Positions 16,608 through 25,696 of a stretch of 64,000 nucleotides of DNA are shown here, piece after piece (positions within the stretch are counted from its first letter, which is position 1; every line of letters starts with the position of its first letter). Both the position numbers and the translations under genes were made by a program. The notes beneath the pieces are model-generated. The model was not told the origin of the DNA. It did not search any database and was given only the letters and a program-made list of their open reading frames with translations. Source of the stretch: Runella sp. SP2 (lineage in GTDB: Bacteria; Bacteroidota; Bacteroidia; Cytophagales; Spirosomataceae); assembly GCF_003711225.1 (NCBI RefSeq), contig NZ_CP031030.1, forward strand, positions 1,302,001-1,366,000, read 5' to 3'.

Positions 16608-17552
16608 ATGACAAAACGTATTTCTTCCTCGACACCCATTGCTGCCCCAAGCCCCGCGTCTGAATCGGTAGTTGCTAGTTCCATTGTTGATGTAAATGAA
16701 GTGGATGCGTCCATTCAATTGTCCGAACTGCGCAACCTTCGCACCAAAAAAGACCTTTCTGATTTATTTAAACGCAACAACTCTGACCCCCGTAAAGTGC
16801 TGGAAACCATTCGCTACGAAGAGGAATTGGAGAAATTACAAATCGAATTAGTAAAACTTCAACGTTGGGTACAGGCCAAGGGAAAACGGATTGCGATTTT
16901 GTTTGAAGGGCGCGATGCGGCTGGAAAAGGAGGAACCATTCGGCGATTTACGGAACACCTCAATCCCCGTGCGATGCGGGTGGTGGCCCTACCTAAACCG
17001 ACCGAAGAAGAAAAAGGTCAATGGTATTTTCAACGCTACGCCAAGCAACTTCCCAACCGTGGCGAAATTGTTTTTTTTGACCGAAGCTGGTACAACCGCG
17101 CGGTGGTTGAGCCAGTCAATAACTTTTGTACGGAAGGGCAATACGATATTTTTATGCAGCAAGTGCCTGAGTTTGAGCACATGTTGTACGAAGACGGACT
17201 TATCATTATCAAGTTTTGGTTTTCGATTTCTAAGGAAGAACAGTTGAATCGGTTCAAATCGCGAAAAGCCAATCCGTTGAAACAGTGGAAATTAAGTCCC
17301 GTAGATATGCAAGCGCAAGAAAAATGGACGACCTACACGAAGTTCAAAGAACAGATGTTTAGCAAAACGCACACTTCGTTTAGTCCGTGGATTATTGTGA
17401 AGGCCAACAACAAACAAAAAGCGCGTTTAGAAAGTATTCGGTACGTATTGTCCATTATTCCTTACGAAGGAAAAGACAAAAGCGTTGTTTCACTCTATCC
17501 CAATCCTAATATCATTACGCGTTTTCACCGAAATGCAATGACGGTGGATTGA
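16608..17552 (+). CDS. ppk2: Polyphosphate kinase 2 family protein
   Basis: 314 aa. PPK2 fold with Walker A GRDAAGKGG (101-109), lid region ALPKPTEEEKGQWYFQRY and Walker B FFDRSWYNRA (Asp158). It uses polyphosphate to phosphorylate nucleoside diphosphates (or the reverse) in the cytoplasm. A single PPK2 domain, preceded by a Ser/Ala-rich N-terminal tail of about 35 residues. Its natural terminator hairpin at 17557-17581 is split by the insertion sequence. Confidence 0.93.
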   Translation: MTKRISSSTPIAAPSPASESVVASSIVDVNEVDASIQLSELRNLRTKKDLSDLFKRNNSDPRKVLETIRYEEELEKLQIELVKLQRWVQAKGKRIAILFEGRDAAGKGGTIRRFTEHLNPRAMRVVALPKPTEEEKGQWYFQRYAKQLPNRGEIVFFDRSWYNRAVVEPVNNFCTEGQYDIFMQQVPEFEHMLYEDGLIIIKFWFSISKEEQLNRFKSRKANPLKQWKLSPVDMQAQEKWTTYTKFKEQMFSKTHTSFSPWIIVKANNKQKARLESIRYVLSIIPYEGKDKSVVSLYPNPNIITRFHRNAMTVD

Positions 17553-17556
17553 TAGC

Positions 17557-17581
17557 TACCTTCCCGAAAGTTTTGAACTTT
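17557..17581 (+). terminator. Left half of ppk2 terminator hairpin, interrupted by the IS
   Basis: ACCTTCCCGAAAGTT, TTG, AACTTT is followed by the IS. The missing arm, AACTTTCGGGAAGGT, resumes at 18919-18933. Without the IS and one target copy, the sequence forms a perfect 15-bp stem with loop TTG. Confidence 0.8.
17576..17581 (+). repeat. IS target-site duplication, left copy (AACTTT)
   Basis: AACTTT directly abuts the left end of the IS. The identical hexamer abuts the right end at 18919-18924. Confidence 0.75.
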
Positions 17582-18918
17582 GTTGTACGCTTTAAAGTTA
17601 GGTACGCTCAAACAGACATTTAGTTTGATTGGTTTTTTTGTTTTGAAAATACGGTCATATTTTTGATTCTATCATCAGTAAGACAGTTATCGGCAATATT
17701 TTTGATAATTTGAGTGGAGTTCGAGATTTGCCACTTCAAGGTATCTGGCTTGAATTTAAGTTGGACAAATTGGTGAGCAAATTCTTTTCCTACCCTAATC
17801 GTTTGTCCGAAATGCGTAATTTGTCCTACTGATGATACTTTTCGAGTGTAGATTTTTTTTGCAATAAATTCATGAACTCTCTTTGAATCAAAGTCTTTAC
17901 TTGAAAATACGCGTTGTTTAGTAATTAACTCAGGGAAAGCCATCGCCCTGGTTTTTCCCTCCAGCCGAGTTACTGGATACAGCTGTCGTTGAATATGAAT
18001 TTGGGCATCTAGCTTGGCTTGTAATTCTTGTAAACAACGGCAAGCTTGCACTTCTGCCCAGCGTTGAGTGGTATCTTGCATTTTCTCAACGCGATTATTC
18101 ATCTGTGGACAATAAGGTTTATTCCAAGTCAAATCAATATCGTGAGCGATAAGCCACAGCGCTAAAGGCGGAGTAGGTGCCCCAGCAGGACTTCCGAATG
18201 GCTCGCCATTATCTACTCTAAAACAACCTGCTTTTCCCCATTTGTTGAAAACCTCAATAAGTTTTTGCCGTATTTGGTCAATGGGCACTTGATTGATTCG
18301 GGCATAGGGGGAAAACGGGTGCTTCCAGACAAGCTCCACTTTTTTCATCCACAATGGTCAAATAACAAGCTGATTGACCATTTTCTAAGCTTAATCGTTC
18401 TTTGGCATCTACCTGCCAGATGTTATGAACCTGTGTTGATTGCCCAATTTTGGGTTCTAATTTTTGGGAACGTGGTTTGCTCATATGAGCTGACAAAAAC
18501 CAACGTTGAATCGTGCGTACATGAACCACCTGAGAGCAACCATAGCGATTGACCAGGTGCATATGAATCAAGGGGCTTCCCCAATTTGGATGTAAACGTT
18601 TTAGCCAAAGAGCTCCTCGATAAATCACATCGGATCTACTGGGCGGCTTTTTGCCACAGTTCTCATATGCTGTTCGTAAATTTGATTGGGGAGTTTTTTG
18701 GTGTTTATGCCATAAGTTTCGCAGGGTAGCATAGGGAACACCTAAGTGTTCACTAATATATTTTAGTGTTTTACCTGAGGCTTTTAACTCCAGTAATGAC
18801 TGCCGTATCGCTGTATTGGTCGCTTGTCCCATCGGTTGTTGCTTGTATGAGCGTATATCAAAAAACAAAAGTACTTAACTTCTTGCCGCTATAAATACTT
18901 AACTTTAAGACGTACAGC
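17582..18918 (-). mobile_element. 1337-bp insertion sequence with rve-type transposase
   Basis: The ends are imperfect terminal inverted repeats of 23 nt (17582-17604 and 18896-18918). The inner 21 nt, TGTACGCTTTAAAGTTAGGTA against TGTACGTCTTAAAGTTAAGTA, match at 18 of 21. AACTTT is duplicated on both sides. One transposase gene on the minus strand occupies most of the element but is split by a frameshift. The DDE integrase-type transposase and TGT near the ends fit the IS481-like part of IS space, but the family is not certain. An extra TACTTAACTT motif (18872-18881) repeats the right-end sequence. Confidence 0.85.
17620..18832 (-). pseudogene. rve/DDE transposase split by a frameshift
   Basis: The N-terminal frame runs 18832-18278 (184 aa from ATG; a TTG at 18868 is also possible). 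The C-terminal frame is open from about 18354 to 17620. The first part carries an HTH (TLKYISEHLGVPYATLRNLW) and the first catalytic Asp in WQVDAKE. The second carries Asp in RVDNGEP and Glu in NNRVEKMQ, so the D-D-E triad is split. Continuity is restored at VFP/YARINQ if one base is removed from the 5-base C run (GGGGG at 18307-18311 on the plus strand). It is either a recent inactivating insertion or a +1 recoding/slippage site. Confidence 0.8.
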
Positions 18919-18954
18919 AACTTTCGGGAAGGTTTCAAAACCTTCGGGAAGGTA
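18919..18954. repeat. Right target copy and resumed hairpin cluster
   Basis: AACTTT (18919-18924) starts the resumed right arm AACTTTCGGGAAGGT of the ppk2 hairpin. AAGGTTT-CA-AAACCTT and CCTTCGGGAAGG palindromes follow, before the stop of the next, convergent gene. Confidence 0.65.
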
Positions 18955-19920
18955 TTAAACTAGCGGTGAGGCTTTCCTTCTTCGATACGCCTGTATTTGT
19001 TTCAGCGGAAAAGGCAGATTATTGTAATGCAGCACTGAATATTGTTCGGGCTGGGCACCGAAGGAAGCATAAAACGAGGCAATGGATGCTTTTTCAGGAC
19101 TTTCAAAGTCGAAAATATAGCCCGAGCTGGCGTAGGTTTGAATAAGTTGGTCAATCAACAATGTACGCGCATTGCCTTTACGCCCGACGGGAGAGGCGGC
19201 GTTGAACAAATAAATAATGCGCTGGTCGTGGACGGCAAACAGCGCTCCAGCTTCTATTTTTCCATCTTTGAGCGCATAGACAATCCGAGCGGCGTTTTGT
19301 TGTCGCAATGCTTCTTCCACCTTGCGTAGTAATTTGTAAGCCGTTTCGGCCACGCCACCCTGAATGTTGGCGGCATGATTTTCTTGAAATAATTGAATGA
19401 GTGGGGCAATCTCTCGGCTTTCTTGTAGTTCCCAGCCAAAGTTTTGCGCCCGACGCAGGTTCATCCGACGGTCGGGAGAGTAGCGTTGACGGAGGGTAGG
19501 GTAGGGCGTATCTAGCGGAAAAAGGTGCGTGCAGCAGCGTTGACGTTCAAACTGCGGAGGCAATTGTTCTCCTAAAAACCGCCCCGAATAGCTAGAAACG
19601 TACCGAAAATGCGTAGAAAGGGCTTCCAAAAAAGCAGTTTGTACCGAGGTAAGCTCGACCGAAGATGTAGTGAAAATCCCTAAAAATTGACAGTAAAACG
19701 GCTGTTGGACTACGTTTAACCCCCATTTTTTCTGTACAGGCAGCGGCATGATGGCCTTCCAAATTCCTTCTTCTTCCAGTACCAATGCCTGCCACTGCGG
19801 CGAAACCACCTCCAAATACCACGAATAGGCATACACCATCCGCTGAGGGGAAGCCGCAATAAAAGCATCCCAACGGCTAAGGGAGAAAGCGGTATGCGGG
19901 AGGAGGTGGATGTTACCCAA
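18955..19920 (-). CDS. GNAT/FemAB-like acyltransferase
   Basis: 321 aa. Two-lobed GNAT-like architecture: an N-terminal half with SRWDAFIAASPQ, and a C-terminal half with FQENHAANIQGGVAETAYKLL, KIEAGALFAVHDQRIIYLFNAASPVG and a late IFDFEGS-like motif, FDFESPEKASIASFYASFGA. This is typical of FemAB/BioF2-type acetyltransferase-fold proteins in Bacteroidota. Substrate unknown. It begins at a TTG (19918-19920) that overlaps the dnaA stop by 8 nt; GGAG five nt upstream may act as ribosome-binding site. Likely translationally coupled to dnaA. Confidence 0.7.
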   Translation of the reverse strand: MGNIHLLPHTAFSLSRWDAFIAASPQRMVYAYSWYLEVVSPQWQALVLEEEGIWKAIMPLPVQKKWGLNVVQQPFYCQFLGIFTTSSVELTSVQTAFLEALSTHFRYVSSYSGRFLGEQLPPQFERQRCCTHLFPLDTPYPTLRQRYSPDRRMNLRRAQNFGWELQESREIAPLIQLFQENHAANIQGGVAETAYKLLRKVEEALRQQNAARIVYALKDGKIEAGALFAVHDQRIIYLFNAASPVGRKGNARTLLIDQLIQTYASSGYIFDFESPEKASIASFYASFGAQPEQYSVLHYNNLPFPLKQIQAYRRRKASPLV

Positions 19921-21340
19921 AATTACTCCGAATTTTTTGGAGCGCTTCTTTTACTGCTTCATCTTGTTCCATCAAATCGCTGATGGTTTGTACGGCGTGA
20001 ATGACCGTGCTGTGGTCGCGGCCGCCAAAGTGATACCCAATGGATTTCAACGACAAATCGGTGAGTTCTTTGGCAAAATACATGGCCACCTGCCGCGGGA
20101 ATACCAACTCTTTTTTACGGCTCTTGCTTTTCAAATCGGCGATGGTCACGTCGTAAAAGTCCGATACAATGTCTTGAATCGTGTCGATATTGACTTCCTT
20201 TTCTTCGGTAGAAACAATGTTTTTTAACACGTTTTTGGCCAATTCAAGGTCAATGTCGCGGCGAACAAGCGATGCTTGGGCCATAAGGGAGATAATCACC
20301 CCTTCAAGTTCGCGAACGTTGGTGTTGACACTGTGCGCCACGTATTCAATCACACTTGCTTCGATGTAAATCCCCTCGGCTTGGAGTTTGCGCTGAATGA
20401 TGGCAATCCGCGTTTCAAGGTCGGGCTGTTGGAGGTCGGCCGTGAGTCCCCACTTAAAGCGCGAAAGCAAACGGTCTTGAAGACCCTGCAATTCACTTGG
20501 ACGGCGGTCGGAGGTCATGATAATTTGACGACCCGATTGGTGCAAGTGATTAAAAATATGGAAGAAAGTATCTTGCGTTTTTTCTTTGCCCGATAAAAAC
20601 TGCACATCGTCCAAAATCAACGTATCCACCCGCATGTAGAAGTCGGTGAAATCTTGCAGGGTGTTGTTTTTGATGGCGTTGATAAATTGGTTCGTAAATT
20701 TTTCCGAAGAAACGTACAACACCGATTTGTCGCCAAAATGACCTTTGATGTGGTTGCCGATGGCTTGTACCAAGTGCGTTTTTCCTAAACCCACGCCGCC
20801 ATAAATCAGAAGTGGGTTGAACGAAGTAACGCCAGGGCGCTGCGCCACGGCCATCCCTGCCGAGCGGGCCAAACGGTTACAATCTCCCTCAATGTAGTTG
20901 TCAAAACTGTAATTGGCATTGAGAAACAAATCCAACTCCGTCGTATCAATCCCTCTCACGGGCGGTGGAGCAGGCTTTCGGGGTTCTGACGCTGCTTTCT
21001 GACGGGCCTCGGCGGCTACGGGTGAGTTGGTCGTCGGAACGTGCACCTTAATCGGTGGCTGGCGGTCGGTGCCTGTGTCAACAATGATAGAGTATTCGAG
21101 TTGTCCTTCACGGCCAATAGCGAAGTCGAGTGCGCGTCGAAGAACGTGAATATAGTTTTCTTCGAGCCACTCATAAAAAAACTGACTAGGTACTTGTATG
21201 GTCAAAGTTTTCCCATCAAGCCGAAAGGGGACAATCGGCTCAAACCAGGTTTTAAAACTTTGCTCGGAGATATTTGCCTTGATGACTTGCAGGCATTTCT
21301 CCCATACCTCATCGACTTCGCGGCGTAATTGATAGTTCAC
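19913..21340 (-). CDS. dnaA: Chromosomal replication initiator protein DnaA
   Basis: 475 aa with GTG start. Domain I about 1-85, a Pro/Ala-rich linker about 103-130, and AAA+ domain III with Walker A GGVGLGKTH (181-189), Walker B LILDDVQF (241-248) and sensor region MTSDRRPSEL. Domain IV carries the DNA-binding signature GGRDHSTVIHA near residue 445. Initiates replication at oriC. Upstream 21341-21578 is AT-rich toward mutA but shows no cluster of DnaA boxes. Confidence 0.98.
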   Translation of the reverse strand: MNYQLRREVDEVWEKCLQVIKANISEQSFKTWFEPIVPFRLDGKTLTIQVPSQFFYEWLEENYIHVLRRALDFAIGREGQLEYSIIVDTGTDRQPPIKVHVPTTNSPVAAEARQKAASEPRKPAPPPVRGIDTTELDLFLNANYSFDNYIEGDCNRLARSAGMAVAQRPGVTSFNPLLIYGGVGLGKTHLVQAIGNHIKGHFGDKSVLYVSSEKFTNQFINAIKNNTLQDFTDFYMRVDTLILDDVQFLSGKEKTQDTFFHIFNHLHQSGRQIIMTSDRRPSELQGLQDRLLSRFKWGLTADLQQPDLETRIAIIQRKLQAEGIYIEASVIEYVAHSVNTNVRELEGVIISLMAQASLVRRDIDLELAKNVLKNIVSTEEKEVNIDTIQDIVSDFYDVTIADLKSKSRKKELVFPRQVAMYFAKELTDLSLKSIGYHFGGRDHSTVIHAVQTISDLMEQDEAVKEALQKIRSNFG

Positions 21341-21578
21341 TCAACTCTATTTTTTGGACAAAGGGCTGCAAAATTAGGGAAAACTTACGCATAAACAACA
21401 AGCAGGAGGTGCTGATTTTTGTCAGAAATGAAGTTTTTTTGCAAAAAATCATGGGTTTTTTGCGCATCTATATCTATATAGCAGCAAATCCAGCACAAGG
21501 CTTGAAACGGAAAGTTATTCCATCTATTTTTACCCCATCGTTATAAAATTATTTTTTCTTTAAAAAGTACAAGACTTC

Positions 21579-22976
21579 ATGAACTTACCTCTTTTCTCCG
21601 AATTTTCCCCCGCTTCCAAAGAAATTTGGAAACAGCAAACCATTAAAGACCTAAAGGGAAAGGATTTTGAGGCAACCCTGTTGTGGAATACGGCGGAAGG
21701 GATCGTGGTCGAGCCTTACTATGGAGCAGAAGACCTTGCAGATGAGCGTTTTGTGGAAATTCAGGCTTCTCAGGCTAAAAATGCAGGTTGGCTCAATCAG
21801 CCACAAGTGGAAGTAGGGGAAGAAAAAGCAACCAACTCGCAGCTCAAAGCACTACTTCAAAAAGGAGTGGATGCGTTGACGTTGGATTTGACAAAAAATA
21901 AAAAAATAGAACTGACAAAATTGCTCGACGGGATAAAGTTGAGCGAAACACCCGTTTTTTTTCAAACGGGAGGGAGAGAAGTGGCTACCGTTTCGGAATT
22001 ACTCCGATTTATACCCTACCAAATGAAAGGCGGTTTGGCCGACGACGGCTTGGCGCGTTGGACACAAACGGGGGAGCTTTCTGAAACGTATTTTGAAGAG
22101 TTGACCAACTGTATTCGACAAACTCAAACGTCGCCGCAGTTTAGGACGGTGTGCGTTAGTAGTCATGCGTTTCATAATGCAGGGGCAAATATTGCCCAAG
22201 AGCTGGCCTTCACGCTTTCATCAGCAGTGACCTTCCTAGATAAACTTACCGATGAAGGTCTTGCGGTGGAGAAGATTTTGCCAAAAGTATATTTCTCTTT
22301 ATCCATTGGTACAAATTATTTTCTGGAAATTGCTAAACTCCGTGCACTGCGGTATTTGTGGGAGCGAATTTGTGGGCAGTTTTTGAAGGAAGAAGGTACC
22401 TCCTTGCGTCGGTATGACAAAGCGAACTGCTACATCCATGCGCAGACATCGACGTTTTATGATGCAGCCACCACGCCCAACACCAATATGTTACGCGCAA
22501 CAACCGAGGCCATGAGTGCGGTGATGGGTGGTTGCGACGCGTTGACTGTTCACGCGTACGATGCAGTATTTCAGGAGTCGGACGAGTTTTCGGAGCGAAT
22601 TGCTCGGAATATTTCCATTCTGTTGAAAGGGGAAAGTTATTTAGACAAGACGATTGACCCTGCGGCGGGAAGTTATTACCTCGAAAATCTGACCCTTCAA
22701 CTGGCCGACGAGGCTTGGAAATTGTTCTTGGCCATTGAAGAAAAAGGTGGATTTATGGAGGCAATTGCTCAAAATATCATTCAAGAAGCGATTGAGGAGA
22801 ACTTTCAGCAAACCCTCAAAGCCTTGGAAGAGGGAAAACGTGTGATGGTGGGCGTCAATAAATTTAGGTTTGACGATGATGCCTTTGTGACGCCTCCCGC
22901 TATTGAAGTAAAGCCCATTCAATCTGCGTTTAAATTACTTGTCAACCGTCGAATTGCCCAATCGTTTGAAGTATAA
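21579..22976 (+). CDS. mutA: Methylmalonyl-CoA mutase small subunit (short form)
   Basis: 465 aa. Catalytic TIM-barrel part of the MUT family: LSIGTNYFLEIAKLRALRYLW, YDAATTPNTNMLRATTEAMSAVMGGCDALTVHAYD and DPAAGSYYLENLT. It ends near KRVMVGVNKF, so the C-terminal cobalamin-fold domain of the usual small subunit (about 600 aa) is absent. Partner of the large subunit at 25697. Together they interconvert succinyl-CoA and methylmalonyl-CoA. Followed after 8 nt by an AI-2E-family permease gene. Confidence 0.88.
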   Translation: MNLPLFSEFSPASKEIWKQQTIKDLKGKDFEATLLWNTAEGIVVEPYYGAEDLADERFVEIQASQAKNAGWLNQPQVEVGEEKATNSQLKALLQKGVDALTLDLTKNKKIELTKLLDGIKLSETPVFFQTGGREVATVSELLRFIPYQMKGGLADDGLARWTQTGELSETYFEELTNCIRQTQTSPQFRTVCVSSHAFHNAGANIAQELAFTLSSAVTFLDKLTDEGLAVEKILPKVYFSLSIGTNYFLEIAKLRALRYLWERICGQFLKEEGTSLRRYDKANCYIHAQTSTFYDAATTPNTNMLRATTEAMSAVMGGCDALTVHAYDAVFQESDEFSERIARNISILLKGESYLDKTIDPAAGSYYLENLTLQLADEAWKLFLAIEEKGGFMEAIAQNIIQEAIEENFQQTLKALEEGKRVMVGVNKFRFDDDAFVTPPAIEVKPIQSAFKLLVNRRIAQSFEV

Positions 22977-22984
22977 AAGCTAAG

Positions 22985-24028
22985 ATGACCACACCCGATA
23001 GAGTAAGCCGTTATTTGCAAATCCTGCTCATGGTGGCAGCGATTATGTATTTTACCAAAGTGATTACGATTCCGATGACATTTGGATTGTTGATTGCGAT
23101 GGTGTTATACCCACTTTGTCGGTGGCTTGAACAACGCCGTTGGCCCCGAAGTGCTGCCATTGCGACTTGCCTGGCCATTGTGTTAGTGATTGGTGCGGGA
23201 TTGGTTGGAATTATGGTATGGCAAGTGGTCGAATTACGGCAAGAATTACCGCGATTGACGCTAAAAAGTGACAAGATATTAGTTGATTTTCAACAGTGGC
23301 TCACGACGAAATGGCATATTTCCCTTGACATGCAAATCAATTGGCTACGACAAACGGCTAATAATTTGGGCAGTCGATTGGGGGCAGTTTTGTTGGGGAC
23401 GGTCAATGCGACGGCAAGTTTACTGTTTAATTTGGTGATAATTCCCCTTTTCACGGCGCTATTTTTAAGCTACCGAGAACTGCTGATGCGGGGCTTATAT
23501 CAACTTTTTGGCGATGCAAACCGCAACCGAGTAAGGGTGGTAGCGATGCAAACGGTAGATACCTATTATAACTACATCAAAGGCTTGCTCTTGGTATATT
23601 TGATTGTTGGTATTCTCAACAGTGTGGGCTTGGCCATTGTGGGGTTGAACCAAGCGATTTTGTTTGGTTTTATTGCGTCCATTTTGACCATCATTCCTTA
23701 TGTTGGGATTGCGATTGGGGCATTGCTGCCCATTTCGGTTGCTTGGATGATGCACGATTCAATTTGGTATCCGTTGGGCGTGGTGGCGGTATTTAGCGTC
23801 GTTCAGTATTTAGAGGCCAATGTCATTTTTCCATGGGTGGTAGGTGTTCAATTAAAGGTAAACACGTTGGCGTCGGTGGTGGCGTTGTTTTTGGGCGGGG
23901 TCATTTGGGGGGTATCGGGGATGGTGTTGTTTTTGCCTTTTGTGGCCATTTTAAAGCTCATCGCCGATAATGTGGACGAATGGAAGCCCTTAGCAACGTT
24001 TTTGGGGCCTGATGAATTGTTTCAATAA
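22985..24028 (+). CDS. AI-2E family transporter (PerM/TqsA-like)
   Basis: 347 aa. About seven to eight hydrophobic segments: near 12-50, 60-85, 140-165, 195-225, 230-260 and 265-330. The characteristic C-terminal stretch is FIASILTIIPYVGIAIGALLP, with LEANVIFPWVVG and GGVIWGVSGMVLFLPFVAI. Members export small molecules or ions; the autoinducer-2 label is historical and the substrate here is unknown. It sits between mutA and a WG-repeat gene, probably on the mutA transcript. Confidence 0.9.
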   Translation: MTTPDRVSRYLQILLMVAAIMYFTKVITIPMTFGLLIAMVLYPLCRWLEQRRWPRSAAIATCLAIVLVIGAGLVGIMVWQVVELRQELPRLTLKSDKILVDFQQWLTTKWHISLDMQINWLRQTANNLGSRLGAVLLGTVNATASLLFNLVIIPLFTALFLSYRELLMRGLYQLFGDANRNRVRVVAMQTVDTYYNYIKGLLLVYLIVGILNSVGLAIVGLNQAILFGFIASILTIIPYVGIAIGALLPISVAWMMHDSIWYPLGVVAVFSVVQYLEANVIFPWVVGVQLKVNTLASVVALFLGGVIWGVSGMVLFLPFVAILKLIADNVDEWKPLATFLGPDELFQ

Positions 24029-24074
24029 AACCTTAATAGCTTTCATTTTAATTACTCTAAGATTTACAATACCA

Positions 24075-25682
24075 ATGAAACAAGTTTTTTTATTCGTTAT
24101 ATTCTCAATTTTTTCTTATACAATGTATGGGCAAAATACTCAAAAAGAAGTAGCAGGTGATTCTTTATCATTAGACGTATTTCGAAAAATGTTAATTGGC
24201 TCAAATGAAATAGACTCGCTCTATACTTTTGACAAACGTTTTGTATATAAAACTACAATATCTGATACTAATGGTGTTATAACTAGTTCAAATGAAGAGT
24301 TTTTTTTTAATTCTAGATTACCGCATATACAGATGATAACATCTCTTGATATAGATTCCAATTATTTATTAATCGATTATAACAGGAAGATTGTCTTAAT
24401 GTTTGAAACTACAGATTCTTTAAAGCGAGGTGTAATCCTACCCATAGTTTCGGTTGTTTCTCAATTGAATGATACAAAAGTAAAAACATCTCTGTTACTT
24501 GGAGCAAAATTAGATTTAGAGAATAAAAACATAAATTCCTTTGAATGTAAAAGGTTTGATCAGACCATTGATACATTAAAATCTACTTTCTATTTATCAT
24601 CTAATGCCTCTGTATTTACTTTTTCTACTGCTGAAAAAATAAGTATGACAAAAATGCTTTTTAATGATTCAACGGTGAGTGGATTACTAGTGAAATGGAT
24701 AATTACGAACACCAAAAGTAAAGTCATCGAAGAAAAAGTATTAACTACTATTGATGATGTAAAAATGGAATTGAATACAAAAGAATATTCTATTTTAGGT
24801 CTTTCTGGAGGGCTTTTTGCTGGCCTTTTAGAAGGTTCAACCTACAAAAGAGATACTACAGTATATGTATTACCGATAAGGCTCGACAATAAATATGGTA
24901 TCATAAAGTACCAAGGGGATAAAGAAGAAACTATAGTCCCTCATGAATATGATGAATGTAAACTTTTAAGCGATAGTTTAATTGCATTGATGAAAGAAGG
25001 GAGTTGGCAAATATATCAAGTTTCTAAAAATAAATTCCTTCCAAATTTAGATTGTATAAATATCGAACGAATGGGAGGGCTTGAGATATCTACGATAGCA
25101 TTACAGTTTCCTAGTTCCATTTGGGGTCTAATAGATTCTTTAGGTAATATCATTTCAGCTCCTAAATATGAAGACTTTGTTTATGAATCTTATTTTAATA
25201 TTGCTAAAGCCAAGAAAAATAACTATTGGGGATTGGTTAATAAAAAAGGAGAGGAAATTACGCCTCAAATATATGACGAAATATCTTTCTACGATGGACC
25301 AGGTATAGCAGTTATGGAGAGTGGAAAATGGGGGGTTATAAGCTATTTAGGTGAAATAATTGTTCAACCACAATACGAAAAAATTAATGGAATTAGTGAC
25401 TTGATAACAGTAAAGAAAAATGGTAAATGGGGTTTTATTGATAGAAATAATAAAATTGTTATTCCTTTTATATATAATAATGTAAATAATTTTTCTCAAG
25501 GTTTAGCGTCGGTTAAAAAAAATAATAAATGGGGTTTTATTGATAAGAAAAATCAAACTATAATCCCTTTTTTATTTGATGGGGCGTTTTATTTTGGCGA
25601 AGATGGTCGTTCAAGAGTTATAAAAGGTATGAAAGAGTTTGTAATTGATAAGACTGGTAAATGCATTGAAGATTGTAAATAA
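24075..25682 (+). CDS. Exported WG-repeat protein (AT-rich)
   Basis: 535 aa from the ATG at 24075 ([10 protein letters not shown]); a start at 24012 would overlap the permease gene. Signal peptide with Gln at +1 (YGQN). The N-terminal 250 residues resemble GLPGLI-like beta proteins and are not otherwise recognised. The C-terminal half has at least five WG repeats ([46 protein letters not shown]) ending in typical PxxYD-like segments. The DNA is visibly poorer in GC than both neighbours, suggesting acquisition. Function unknown; WG repeats usually mediate protein binding. Confidence 0.85.
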   Translation: MKQVFLFVIFSIFSYTMYGQNTQKEVAGDSLSLDVFRKMLIGSNEIDSLYTFDKRFVYKTTISDTNGVITSSNEEFFFNSRLPHIQMITSLDIDSNYLLIDYNRKIVLMFETTDSLKRGVILPIVSVVSQLNDTKVKTSLLLGAKLDLENKNINSFECKRFDQTIDTLKSTFYLSSNASVFTFSTAEKISMTKMLFNDSTVSGLLVKWIITNTKSKVIEEKVLTTIDDVKMELNTKEYSILGLSGGLFAGLLEGSTYKRDTTVYVLPIRLDNKYGIIKYQGDKEETIVPHEYDECKLLSDSLIALMKEGSWQIYQVSKNKFLPNLDCINIERMGGLEISTIALQFPSSIWGLIDSLGNIISAPKYEDFVYESYFNIAKAKKNNYWGLVNKKGEEITPQIYDEISFYDGPGIAVMESGKWGVISYLGEIIVQPQYEKINGISDLITVKKNGKWGFIDRNNKIVIPFIYNNVNNFSQGLASVKKNNKWGFIDKKNQTIIPFLFDGAFYFGEDGRSRVIKGMKEFVIDKTGKCIEDCK

Positions 25683-25696
25683 TTGAACACATACTT

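Noticed and set aside
17584-18916. IS boundaries set at TGT...ACA as in IS481/IS3 families
   Set aside because: With those ends no direct repeat abuts the element. Ends two bases further out give the AACTTT duplication and restore the hairpin.
21341-21578. Possible oriC between dnaA and mutA (AT-rich, one TTATTCCAT)
   Set aside because: No cluster of TTATCCACA-type boxes on either strand; one weak match is not enough. In many Bacteroidota oriC is not next to dnaA.
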